Shown here: positions 8,653-17,132 of the stretch, one piece after another
Position numbering within the stretch: the stretch's first letter is position 1
Layout: every line of letters starts with the position of its first letter
DNA from: Ramlibacter sp.
Lineage (GTDB): Bacteria > Pseudomonadota > Gammaproteobacteria > Burkholderiales > Burkholderiaceae_C
Direction: 5' to 3'
Assembly: GCA_019635435.1 (NCBI GenBank)
Contig: JAHBZM010000001.1
Span: 3,720,001-3,784,000 of the forward strand
DNA length: 64,000 nucleotides
Program-made: the position numbers and the translations under genes
The notes under the pieces: generated by a model
Told to the model about the DNA's origin: nothing
The model's database searches: none
Seen by the model: the letters and a program-made list of their open reading frames with translations, nothing else

Positions 8653-10029
8653 TCATTTGCACTGGTTCGAGGGCTTGATGCCCGCGTCGGCAAGCACACT
8701 GACCAGCAACGGGTTCTTGCTGGTGGGCAGGGGCAGCTTGTCAAAGTCCAGGAACTTGGGGATGGTGGTGGGTCGCGCGGTGTTGCCATCGTTGCCGGCA
8801 AAGCCCGCCTCGCCGCGGCCCAGTTGCAGGACCTCGTCCTTGGTCGCGATCTCGATGTGGCCGTCGCGCACGAAGACGAACAGGCCTTCCTCGTTGTCGG
8901 ATACATCGTTGCTTGAAAACAACTTGTCGGGAACGGTGACCTGGTCTGGCCGGGGGCCATCGGCCGGCGGCTGCGACGCAATCGCCCGGATGCCCGAGGG
9001 CGAAATGAACAGGCCCTGCCCGGCCTGGAGCACCTGCAAGGCACTCTGGCCCGACTGCGTGACCGTGAAGGAGCCCAGCCAGGTGAACACGGTGAGGCCG
9101 GTGTCGTCGCCTCCGGGCTCGCCAGCGCAGGCCCCGGTGCAGCTGATGTCGCCCCCCGAACCGCGGATGCCGATGGTGGCCGTGGCGGTGCTGAAACCCA
9201 CATTGCGGTTGTTGGCCTTGGCGATCAGGCCGGTCAGCGCGCGCACCGAGCCGCGCAGCAGCGAGACCAGGAAGCGGCCCTCGCCCGCGTTCTTTTCGTC
9301 GTAGACAAAGTTGTCGACGCGGAATTTGGTGGTGGCGCCCAGCGTGATGCGGCTGTCATCGCGGAAGGCCAGCACCGCGCGGGTGCCGCTGCCGGTTTCG
9401 ACCAGGTCCCCCGGATAGACGCTGCCCCCGTCGACCAGCTGGCGGCGCTTGCCCTCGCTGTCCACCGCGTTGATCACGCCCTGGGCCGCGACCACCTTGG
9501 CGCTGGCCAGCACGGCATTGGGCCGCGCCTTCTCGGGCACCTTGGCCGACTCGGCGCCGCAGTCCTTGGCGCAGATGCGGGCGTCGAAGTCCGTGCCGCG
9601 GATCCCGATGGTGGCGGTGTTGGTCTGCACGCGGGCCGCGCTGGGCGAACTCTTGGAAATCAGCCCCGTGACGGCCCGGAAGCCGCCCCGCAGCAGTTGC
9701 ATGAGCATGCTGTTGTCGTTTGCGTTTTCCTTGAACCGGTACTGCTGGACCACGATCTCCGAATTGGGGCGGACGGTCATGCGGGTGCCGTCGGCCATCT
9801 TGATGATGGCCGAGGCCCCGTCGGCCGTGGTCAGGCGGTCGCCTTCCTGCAGCGGCAAGCCCCGGCCCAGCGTGCGCGGCGACTGCCCCGGCGACTGGGC
9901 GAACCCCACGCCACGCGAGAACTCCACCTCACCGGCCTGCTGGGCCTGGGCGCCAAGAGAAAGCAGGAGCATGCAAACACCCATCGCAATGGGCGCCAGG
10001 GGCCTGGCGTGAACATGTGGGGCAAGCAT
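8653..10029 (-). CDS. Secreted protein with two FecR domains
   Basis: A 458-residue protein starting MLAPHVHARPLAPIAMGVCM with a signal peptide ending near LLLSLGAQAQ. The start is fixed by GGAG six bases before the ATG at 10029. It contains two FecR domains in tandem: the first with DRLTTADGASAIIKMADGTR and TATIGIRGTDFD, the second with GDLVETGSGTRAVLAF and TATIGIRGSGGD; each also has LLRGxxRAxTGLI. FecR proteins in TonB systems signal to ECF sigma factors, but here there is no sigma factor or TonB receptor, and the neighbour is a TpsB barrel. A periplasmic or surface structural role is therefore as likely as signalling (inference). Confidence 0.82.
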   Translation of the reverse strand: MLAPHVHARPLAPIAMGVCMLLLSLGAQAQQAGEVEFSRGVGFAQSPGQSPRTLGRGLPLQEGDRLTTADGASAIIKMADGTRMTVRPNSEIVVQQYRFKENANDNSMLMQLLRGGFRAVTGLISKSSPSAARVQTNTATIGIRGTDFDARICAKDCGAESAKVPEKARPNAVLASAKVVAAQGVINAVDSEGKRRQLVDGGSVYPGDLVETGSGTRAVLAFRDDSRITLGATTKFRVDNFVYDEKNAGEGRFLVSLLRGSVRALTGLIAKANNRNVGFSTATATIGIRGSGGDISCTGACAGEPGGDDTGLTVFTWLGSFTVTQSGQSALQVLQAGQGLFISPSGIRAIASQPPADGPRPDQVTVPDKLFSSNDVSDNEEGLFVFVRDGHIEIATKDEVLQLGRGEAGFAGNDGNTARPTTIPKFLDFDKLPLPTSKNPLLVSVLADAGIKPSNQCK

Positions 10030-10222
10030 CGCAATCTCCAAAAAATCCGTGCGGACCGTCCGCGCCATCGCGTCCGGGCCCTTCCCGACGAAGGCAGTAC
10101 GCGCACGCTTACAAATTAATACCCAAACTGTAGGTGGTTTTAGCTCTCAGGACCAGCAACAAAATTCACCGGCAAAAGCCCGCACAGCCTGCCAAGCGTG
10201 CGATTTTCACGATCCCGTGGTT

Positions 10223-10660
10223 TTAAACGCCGAGCGCCAGCAGCCGCTGAACCATGGCCGCTTCGAGCTCGCGCCGGGCCGAGACCACCCCGGCCACGTC
10301 GCCGGGCGACACCTCGCGCCTTGCGGCGGCCCAGACGGGCGCGGGGTAATGGCTGTCCCACTCGAAGCGCGCAATCACGTGCCAGTGCAGATGGGGCACC
10401 ATGTTGCCCAGCGCCGCCAGGTTGACCTTGACGGGCCGCAGGTGCTCGCGCAGCACCTGTTCCACCGCCGCCACCGCCTCCATGCAATGCTGCCGGTCGG
10501 CGGGTTCAAGCTGCGAAAACTCGGCCACATGGGCCTGCCAGACCACGCGGTAGAACGCCGGGAAGCCGGGCTCGTCGGCCCGGATGACGCGCAGGCGGGG
10601 GGTGCGCACGATCACCTCGCCGCCATCGGCTTCACACAGGCTGCAGGCTTCGTGGGTCAC
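10223..10660 (-). CDS. HIT-family protein
   Basis: A 145-residue histidine-triad protein. The motif HLHWHV (residues 90-95) gives the HxHxH core in which the middle histidines serve nucleotide phosphoester chemistry; PHLHWHVIARFEWDSHYPAPVW is typical of a Burkholderiales subgroup. The N-terminal CSLCE pair could bind zinc. The start is GTG at 10660. It follows the large oxidase gene by 12 bases on the same strand and is probably co-transcribed with it. The substrate is unknown; hydrolysis of adenosine phosphoramidates or dinucleotides is the general family activity. Confidence 0.9.
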   Translation of the reverse strand: MTHEACSLCEADGGEVIVRTPRLRVIRADEPGFPAFYRVVWQAHVAEFSQLEPADRQHCMEAVAAVEQVLREHLRPVKVNLAALGNMVPHLHWHVIARFEWDSHYPAPVWAAARREVSPGDVAGVVSARRELEAAMVQRLLALGV

Positions 10661-10672
10661 TCGATCTGGCCC

Positions 10673-13600
10673 TTACACCAGCACGCGCTCGATGCCCCCG
10701 GTGTTGGCCGCGGCCACATAGCGGGACATCCAGTCGTCGCCCAGGATCTGGTTGGCCATCTCGACCACGATGTAGTCGGCTTCGAGCAGGCCGTTCTTCA
10801 GGTCGTCCTGGTAGCGACCCAGGCCCATCATGCAGCTGGGGCAGGAGGTCAGCATCTTGATGTTCTGGGTGGCGCTGACGGCGCCGGTGGCGCGCAGGGC
10901 GGCTTCGTCCTTGCGGATCTCTTCTTCCTTGCGAAAGCGCACCTGCGAGGACACGTCGGGGCGCGACATGGCCAGCCCCCCGCTCTCGCCGCAGCAGCGG
11001 TCGCTCTTGCGGACGTTGTCGCCCAGCAGGGACTTGACGGTCTTCATCGGGTCCTGCAGCTTCATGGGGCTGTGGCAGGGGTCGTGGTACAGGTAGCCGC
11101 CGCTCCTGTCGTCCAGCGTGATGTTCTTCTCCAGCAGGTACTCGTGGATGTCCACGATGCGGCAGCCAGGGAAAATCTTCTCGAATTCATAGCCCTGCAA
11201 CTGGTCGTAGCAGGTGCCGCAGCTGACCACCACCGTCTTGATGTCCAGGTAGTTCAGCGTGTTGGCGACGCGGTGGAACAGCACCCGGTTGTCGGTGATG
11301 ATTTTCTCGGCCTTGTCGAACTGGCCGCTGCCGCGCTGCGGGTAGCCACAGCACAGGTAGCCCGGCGGCAGCACCGTCTGCACCCCGGCATGCCAGAGCA
11401 TGGCCTGGGTGGCGAGCCCCACCTGGCTGAACAGGCGCTCGGAGCCGCAGCCCGGGAAATAGAACACCGCCTCGGTTTCGGCCGTGGTGAGCTTGGGGTC
11501 GCGGATGATGGGGACGTAGTCCTTGTCCTCGATGTCCAGCAGCGCGCGCGCGGTCTTCTTGGGCAGGCCGCCCGGCATCTTCTTGTTGATGAAATGGATG
11601 ACCTGTTCCTTGATGGGCGCGGTGCCCACCGTGGCTGGCGGCGCCTTGGTCTGCTTGCGCGCCACCGCCTTGAGCAGGTCGTTGGCCAGGCGCTGGGCCC
11701 TGAAGCTCCAGTCGGTCAGGGTGTGGCCGATGTTGATCGCGCGCGGGCTGGTGATGCCGATGAAGGCCGACTGCAACGCTGCCGCGGGCCGGAAGCTCTT
11801 GCGCCCCATCTTGCGCAGCAGGTTGCGCATGTTCATGGAGACATCGCCAAAATCGATGTCCACCGGGCACGGGCTCAGGCACTTGTGGCAGATGGTGCAG
11901 TGGTCGGCCACGTCCTCGAACTCTTCCCAGTGCTTGATCGACACGCCGCGGCGGGTCTGCTCCTCGTACAGGAAGGCCTCGACCAGCAGCGAGGTGGCCA
12001 GGATCTTGTTGCGCGGGCTGTACAGCAGGTTGGCGCGCGGCACATGGGTGGCGCACACCGGTTTGCATTTGCCGCAGCGCAGGCAGTCCTTCACGCTGCT
12101 GGCAATGGCCCCGATGTCGGACTGCTGCATGATCAGCGACTCATGCCCCATCAGGCCGAAGCTGGGCGTGTAGGCATTGGTCAGATCGGCGAACAGGCCC
12201 ACCTTTGAAGACATTTCGGGCTGGAGTCCAGGCCCGTCGGGCACAGTGTGCTCCTGATTTCGTAGCAGTTTGCCCTTGTTGAAGCGCCCCTCCGGATCCA
12301 CCCGGTGCTTGTATTCGGTGAACGGACGCAGTTCCTCGTCGCTCAGGAACTCCAGCTTGGTGATGCCAATGCCGTGCTCGCCCGAGATCACGCCGTCCAG
12401 GCTGCGGGCCAGCACCATGATGCGCTTGACCGCCTCATGCGCCGTCTGCAGCATTTCGTAGTTGTCGCTGTTGACCGGAATGTTGGTGTGCACATTGCCG
12501 TCGCCCGCGTGCATGTGCAGCGCCACCCAGACCCGGCCCTTGAGCACGCGCTTGTGGATGGCATTGCATTCGTCCAGGATGGGCTGGAAGGCGTCGCCGG
12601 CGAAGATGTGGGCCAGCGGCGCGCGGATCTGGGTTTTCCAGCTGGCGCGCAGCGAGTGGTCCTGCAACTGCGCAAACAGCGCATCGGCGTCGCGCAGCCA
12701 GCCCTGCCACAGGGTCCGCACCTCGCCAAGCAGCGCCAGGGCCTGGGCCACCCGGTCCTCGAGCAGCTCGGCCGACGGAATCTCGCTGGCATCGTCGCTC
12801 TTGCCCAGCGGCAGGTTGCCGCGGCTGAAAAAGGCCTCGAGCGCGTCGGTCAGCGCAATCTTGTTGCGCAGGCTCAGCTCGATGTTGATGCGTTCAATGC
12901 CGTCGGTGTACTCCGCCATGCGCGGCAGCGGGATCACCACGTCCTCGTTGATCTTGAAGGCGTTGGTGTGCTTGCTGATGGCGGCGGTGCGCTTGCGGTC
13001 CAGCCAGAACTTCTTGCGCGCCTCGGGGCTGATGGCCACAAAGCCCTCGCCGCTGCGCGAATTGGCCAGGCGCACCACCTCGGAGGTGGCCCGGGCCACG
13101 GCGTCGGCGTCATCGCCCGCAATGTCGCCCACCAGCACCATCTTGGGCAGGCCGCCGCGCTTGCTCTTGGTGGCATAGCCCACGGCCCTGAGGTAGCGGT
13201 CGTCCAGGTGCTCCAGCCCGGCCAGCAGCACGCCCGAGCGCTTCTGCTCGGCGAACATGAAGTCCTTGATCTCCACGATGCTGGGCACCGCGTCGCGGGC
13301 ATTGCCGAAGAACTCGAGGCAGACCGTGCGGGTGTGCGCCGGCATGCGGTGCACGATCCAGCGGCCGCTGGTGATCAGGCCGTCACAGCCCTCTTTCTGG
13401 ATGCCGGGCAGGCCGCTGAGGAACTTGTCGGTCACGTCCTTGCCCAGGCCCTCCTTGCGGAAGGTCCTGCCCGGAATGTCCAGGCGCTCGGTTCGCACCA
13501 GCGTCTTGCCGTCGGCCTCGAAGGTCTTGAGCTCGAAGCTGGCCATCTCGGCGTCATGGATCTTGCCCAGGTTGTGGTTCAGCCGCGTGACCTCCAGCCA

Positions 13601-14581
13601 CTGGGCCTGCGGCGTGACCATGCGCCACGAAGCCAGGTTGTCCAGCGCCGTGCCCCAGAGCACGGCCTTCTTGCCACCGGCATTCATGGCAATGTTGCCG
13701 CCAATGCACGAGGCCTCGGCCGAGGTCGGGTCCACCGCGAACACAAAGCCGCCGCGCTCGGCCGCATCGGCCACGCGCTGCGTCACCACGCCGGCCTCGG
13801 ACCAGATGGTGGGCACCGGCTGGTCCAGGCCGGGCAGGGCCATCATCTCGACCTCGGTCATGGCCTCGAGCTTTTCGGTGTTGATCACCGCGCTGTTCCA
13901 GGTCAGCGGGATCGCGCCGCCGGTGTAGCCGGTGCCGCCGCCGCGCGGAATGATGGTCAGGCCCAGTTCGATGCAACCCTTGACCAGGCCGGCCATCTCG
14001 GCCTCGGTGTCGGGTGTGAGCACGACAAAGGGGTACTCCACGCGCCAGTCGGTCGCGTCGGTCACGTGCGAGACGCGGCTCAGCCCGTCAAACTTGATGT
14101 TGTCCCTGGCCGTGAGCCGCCCCAGCACGCGCTGGGCCTTGCGGCGCAGGTCGGCGGTGGCCGCGAAGGTGTCATCAAAGGCCCGGACGGCGGCGCTGGC
14201 GGCGATCAGCAGCTCGCCGACCAGCGCATCGCGCTCGGGGTCCTTGTCGGGCTCGCGGCGTTTTTCGACCTCGCCCAGGCGGTGCCGCAGCGCGTCCACC
14301 AGCAGCCGGCGGCGCCTGGGGTTGTCCAGCAGGTCGTCCTGCAGGTAGGGGTTGCGCTGCACCACCCAGATGTCACCGAGCACTTCATAGAGCATGCGGG
14401 CCGAGCGGCCGGTGCGGCGCTCGTCGCGCAGGCGGCTGAGCACATCCCAGGCCCGGGAGCCCAGCAGCCGGATCACGATCTCGCGGTCGGAGAACGAGGT
14501 GTAGTTATAAGGTATCTCTCGCAAGCGCGGCGCGTCATCGACCGCGGCCATGAGGTGATTGAGCGTAGTGGGGGCGTTCAT
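10673..14581 (-). CDS. DUF3683 FAD-linked oxidase fused to Fe-S and CCG domains
   Basis: A 1302-residue protein combining a DUF3683-type N-terminus (residues 1-165, starting with the EIPYNYTSFSDREIVIRLLG block after a short leader), a PCMH-type FAD-binding domain (PRGGGTGYTGG at 212-222), an FAD-oxidase C-terminal domain (HMHAGDGNVHTNIPV), two 4Fe-4S clusters (C833/C836/C839/C843 and C895/C898/C901/C905) and two CCG domains (C1077-C1078 and C1196-C1197) that probably bind a heterodisulfide-reductase-like cluster. The domain set is that of D-lactate or glycolate dehydrogenases fused into one chain, as in YdiJ relatives, so oxidation of a 2-hydroxyacid with electrons passed to quinone is likely; the substrate is not determined. 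No membrane helix is evident. Confidence 0.85.
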   Translation of the reverse strand: MNAPTTLNHLMAAVDDAPRLREIPYNYTSFSDREIVIRLLGSRAWDVLSRLRDERRTGRSARMLYEVLGDIWVVQRNPYLQDDLLDNPRRRRLLVDALRHRLGEVEKRREPDKDPERDALVGELLIAASAAVRAFDDTFAATADLRRKAQRVLGRLTARDNIKFDGLSRVSHVTDATDWRVEYPFVVLTPDTEAEMAGLVKGCIELGLTIIPRGGGTGYTGGAIPLTWNSAVINTEKLEAMTEVEMMALPGLDQPVPTIWSEAGVVTQRVADAAERGGFVFAVDPTSAEASCIGGNIAMNAGGKKAVLWGTALDNLASWRMVTPQAQWLEVTRLNHNLGKIHDAEMASFELKTFEADGKTLVRTERLDIPGRTFRKEGLGKDVTDKFLSGLPGIQKEGCDGLITSGRWIVHRMPAHTRTVCLEFFGNARDAVPSIVEIKDFMFAEQKRSGVLLAGLEHLDDRYLRAVGYATKSKRGGLPKMVLVGDIAGDDADAVARATSEVVRLANSRSGEGFVAISPEARKKFWLDRKRTAAISKHTNAFKINEDVVIPLPRMAEYTDGIERINIELSLRNKIALTDALEAFFSRGNLPLGKSDDASEIPSAELLEDRVAQALALLGEVRTLWQGWLRDADALFAQLQDHSLRASWKTQIRAPLAHIFAGDAFQPILDECNAIHKRVLKGRVWVALHMHAGDGNVHTNIPVNSDNYEMLQTAHEAVKRIMVLARSLDGVISGEHGIGITKLEFLSDEELRPFTEYKHRVDPEGRFNKGKLLRNQEHTVPDGPGLQPEMSSKVGLFADLTNAYTPSFGLMGHESLIMQQSDIGAIASSVKDCLRCGKCKPVCATHVPRANLLYSPRNKILATSLLVEAFLYEEQTRRGVSIKHWEEFEDVADHCTICHKCLSPCPVDIDFGDVSMNMRNLLRKMGRKSFRPAAALQSAFIGITSPRAINIGHTLTDWSFRAQRLANDLLKAVARKQTKAPPATVGTAPIKEQVIHFINKKMPGGLPKKTARALLDIEDKDYVPIIRDPKLTTAETEAVFYFPGCGSERLFSQVGLATQAMLWHAGVQTVLPPGYLCCGYPQRGSGQFDKAEKIITDNRVLFHRVANTLNYLDIKTVVVSCGTCYDQLQGYEFEKIFPGCRIVDIHEYLLEKNITLDDRSGGYLYHDPCHSPMKLQDPMKTVKSLLGDNVRKSDRCCGESGGLAMSRPDVSSQVRFRKEEEIRKDEAALRATGAVSATQNIKMLTSCPSCMMGLGRYQDDLKNGLLEADYIVVEMANQILGDDWMSRYVAAANTGGIERVLV

Positions 14582-14719
14582 CGGGTGGTTGGGTGCTCAG
14601 CCAAAGCGACTACCCGGCTGAAAAGGGATGTTACCGCAGCGCAGCATGCCCCTGTCGCCGGGGTGGCAGCCTCATGGAAATCCCGCTTGTGGCGGGCGGG
14701 ACGCGGCGCGTTAAATCGC

Positions 14720-14742
14720 CTGTCACATTTCCATCGTAATCT
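14720..14742 (+). promoter_or_regulatory. Possible PhoB box and -10 for ugpB
   Basis: CTGTCAC (14720-14726) followed after four bases by CCATCGT (14731-14737) resembles two half-sites of a PHO box (CTGTCAT repeated every 11 bases); the first matches 6 of 7, the second only 4 of 7. TAATCT (14737-14742) could be a -10, but its spacing from the box is shorter than usual. The ugp operon is PhoB-controlled in other proteobacteria, which is why it was looked for. Weak evidence. Confidence 0.3.
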
Positions 14743-14766
14743 GAAGCATCCAATTCAGGAGTTTTC

Positions 14767-16065
14767 ATGAAACTGCAACTTTCTGCCGCGGCACTCGCGG
14801 CTGTACTCGCCTTTCCGGCCCAGGCCCAGACTGAGATCCAGTGGTGGCATTCGATGACCGGCGGCCTGAACGACTGGGTCACCGACCTGGCCGACGGCTT
14901 CAACAAGAGTCAGAAAGACTACAAGATCGTGCCCACCTACAAGGGCACGTATGACGAAACCATGCCCGCCGCCGTGGCGGCCTTCCGCGCCGGCAACGCC
15001 CCGCACATCCTGCAGGTGTTTGAAGTGGGCACCGCCACCATGATGGCCGCCAAGGGCGCCGTGGTGCCGGTGGGCAAGGTGCTGACCGACGCCGGTTACA
15101 AGTTCGACCCCAAGGCCTACATCCCGGCCGTGGTGGGCTACTACACCGCGCCCAGTGGCCAGATGCTGAGCTTCCCGTTCAACAGCTCGACCACCGTGCT
15201 GAACTACAACAAGGACCTGTTCAAGAAAGCCGGCCTGGACCCCAACCACCCGCCGGCCACCTGGCCTGAGCTGGTGCTGGCCGCGGCCAAGCTCAAGGCC
15301 GCCGGCGTGAGCTGCCCGTTCACCACCAGCTGGCAGGGCTGGACCCAGCTGGAGAGCTTCTCCACCTGGCACAACACGCTGTTTGCCACGCAAAACAATG
15401 GCTTCGGCGGCACCAGCGCCCGCCTGGTCACCAACAGCCCGCTGCACGTGCGCCACATCGAGAACCTGTCCAACATGGCCAAGCAGGGCCTGTTTGTCTA
15501 CCGCGGACGTGGCAACAAGGGCGACGCCCCTTTCTACGCGGGTGAGTGCGCGATGCAAACGGCATCGTCATCGTCCTATGCCAGCATCAAGAAGAACGCC
15601 AAGTTCGAATTTGGCATTGCGCCCCTGCCCTACTACCCTGACGTGGCCGGCGCGCCACAGAACACCATCATCGGCGGCGCCTCGCTGTGGGTGATGGGGG
15701 GCAAGAAGCCTGCCGAGTACAAGGGCGTGGCCGAGTTCTTCCACTACCTGACCAACGCCGACATCCAGTCCAAGAGCCACCAGCGCACCGGCTACCTGCC
15801 GATCACCCTGGCCTCGTTCAAGCTCACCGAAGATTCCGGCTTCTACAAGAACAACCCTGGTACCGATGTCGCGGTCAACCAGATGATCCGCAAGACCACC
15901 GACAAGTCACGCGGCATCCGTCTGGGCAACTTCATCCAGATCCGCGCGATCGAGGACGAGGAACTCGAGCAGGTCTGGGCTGGCAAGAAGTCGGCCAAGG
16001 AAGCGCTGGACGCCATCGTGAGCCGCGGCAACGAGCAACTCGAACGCTTCCAGAAAGCCAACTGA
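14767..16065 (+). CDS. ugpB: UgpB, sn-glycerol-3-phosphate ABC transporter binding protein
   Basis: A 432-residue periplasmic protein with signal peptide MKLQLSAAALAAVLAFPAQA. After cleavage it starts QTEIQWWHSMTGGLNDWV, and contains TYKGTYDETMPAAVAAFRAG, HILQVFEVGTATMM and SFPFNSSTTVLNYNKDLF, all conserved in UgpB proteins that bind glycerol-3-phosphate or glycerophosphodiesters. GGAG lies eight bases before the ATG. It is first in the five-gene ugp operon; a possible PHO box lies upstream. The length is close to that of E. coli UgpB (438). Confidence 0.95.
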   Translation: MKLQLSAAALAAVLAFPAQAQTEIQWWHSMTGGLNDWVTDLADGFNKSQKDYKIVPTYKGTYDETMPAAVAAFRAGNAPHILQVFEVGTATMMAAKGAVVPVGKVLTDAGYKFDPKAYIPAVVGYYTAPSGQMLSFPFNSSTTVLNYNKDLFKKAGLDPNHPPATWPELVLAAAKLKAAGVSCPFTTSWQGWTQLESFSTWHNTLFATQNNGFGGTSARLVTNSPLHVRHIENLSNMAKQGLFVYRGRGNKGDAPFYAGECAMQTASSSSYASIKKNAKFEFGIAPLPYYPDVAGAPQNTIIGGASLWVMGGKKPAEYKGVAEFFHYLTNADIQSKSHQRTGYLPITLASFKLTEDSGFYKNNPGTDVAVNQMIRKTTDKSRGIRLGNFIQIRAIEDEELEQVWAGKKSAKEALDAIVSRGNEQLERFQKAN

Positions 16066-16166
16066 GGCTGACGCGCGGGCCGGGGAGGTGCGCACCCGCA
16101 CTACACTCCCGGCTCCGCCTGCCGCTGCCCCGACCGGGGCGCGGCTCCCTTTCGGGTTGAAACACT

Positions 16167-17054
16167 GTGGCTTCTGAAAAACGCGTCGTCTTCCGTTCTG
16201 CCTGGCTGCCCTGGGTGCTTCTGGCACCGCAAGTGGCCGTCATTGCCATCTTCTTTTTCTGGCCTGCGGCCCAGGCCCTGCTGCAGTCGTTCCAGCAGTC
16301 CGATGCCTTCGGGCTGTCCACCGAATGGGTGGGGTTCAAGAATTTCACCAACCTGATGCACGACGCCACCTACCTGGCCTCGTTCAAGATCACGGCCATC
16401 TTCTCGGTGCTGGTCGCCTTTCTCGGCATCGGCCTTTCGCTGGTGCTGGCCGTGTTCGCCGACCGCGTGGTCAAGGGCACGCTGGTCTACCGCACCCTGC
16501 TGATCTGGCCCTATGCCGTGGCGCCCGCCGTGGCCGGCGTGCTGTGGCTGTTCATGTTTGCGCCGTCGATCGGCATCGTCTCGTATGCGCTGCGCCGCTT
16601 CGGCTTTGAATGGAACAGCCTGCTCAACAGCAACCACGCCATGACGCTGATCGTGATTGCCGCCGTCTGGAAGCAGATTTCCTACAACTTCCTGTTCTTC
16701 CTGGCCGGCCTGCAGAGCATCCCCAAGTCGCTGGTGGAGGCCGCCGCCATCGACGGCGCCGGGCCGTGGCGCCGCTTCTGGTCGATCCAGTTCCCGCTGC
16801 TGTCGCCCACCACGTTCTTCCTTTTCGTGATCAACATGGTCTACGCCTTCTTCGACACGTTCGCGATTGTTGACGCGGCGACCGAGGGTGGCCCGGGGCG
16901 CGACACGGCCATTCTGGTCTACAAGGTCTACTACGACGGTTTCAAGGCACTGGACCTGGGCGGTTCGGCTGCCCAGTCGGTGGTGCTGATGTTCATCGTC
17001 ATCATCCTGACCATCATCCAGTTCCGGTTTGTCGAGAAGAAGGTTCAATACTGA
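16167..17054 (+). CDS. ugpA: UgpA, glycerol-3-phosphate ABC transporter permease
   Basis: A 295-residue MalF-type permease with six hydrophobic segments, starting with GTG at 16167 (MASEKRVVFRSAWLPWVLLA). The EAA loop is VEAAAIDGAGPWRRFWSIQFPLL, with EAA-x(3)-G, which contacts the ATPase. The end, IIQFRFVEKKVQY, matches UgpA. It lies about 100 bases after ugpB. A GC-rich hairpin repeat fills the 78 bases between this gene and ugpE, which is unusual inside an operon that must make the permeases in equal amounts. Confidence 0.94.
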   Translation: MASEKRVVFRSAWLPWVLLAPQVAVIAIFFFWPAAQALLQSFQQSDAFGLSTEWVGFKNFTNLMHDATYLASFKITAIFSVLVAFLGIGLSLVLAVFADRVVKGTLVYRTLLIWPYAVAPAVAGVLWLFMFAPSIGIVSYALRRFGFEWNSLLNSNHAMTLIVIAAVWKQISYNFLFFLAGLQSIPKSLVEAAAIDGAGPWRRFWSIQFPLLSPTTFFLFVINMVYAFFDTFAIVDAATEGGPGRDTAILVYKVYYDGFKALDLGGSAAQSVVLMFIVIILTIIQFRFVEKKVQY

Positions 17055-17059
17055 CATGA

Positions 17060-17132
17060 GCCCCCACGTTCACTTTGTTCACTGCCCCCCGAGGGGGCGC
17101 TCAGCGTCCTTCGGGCGGCCGGGCGGCCGCTG
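17060..17132. repeat. GC-rich hairpin repeat between ugpA and ugpE
   Basis: This 73-base stretch contains GCCCCC-CGA-GGGGGC (perfect 6-bp stem) followed by GCTCAGCGTCCTTCGGGCGG and GGCCGGGCGGCC. It is a form of the short GC-rich intergenic element common in Comamonadaceae genomes (recalled from experience, not searched). A related element with CCCCCTTGAGGGGG is at 23027-23110. It ends at the base before the ugpE start codon. Confidence 0.6.

Noticed and set aside
10049..12208. Long open frame antisense to the large oxidase (719 codons)
   Set aside because: It is the mirror of a GC-rich gene on the other strand; the composition (Ala/His/Gln/Val-rich repeats) is that of antisense frames and it has no recognisable domain.
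12305..14770. Second long open frame antisense to the large oxidase (821 codons)
   Set aside because: Same reason: shadow of the opposite-strand gene, no ribosome binding site, no family resemblance.
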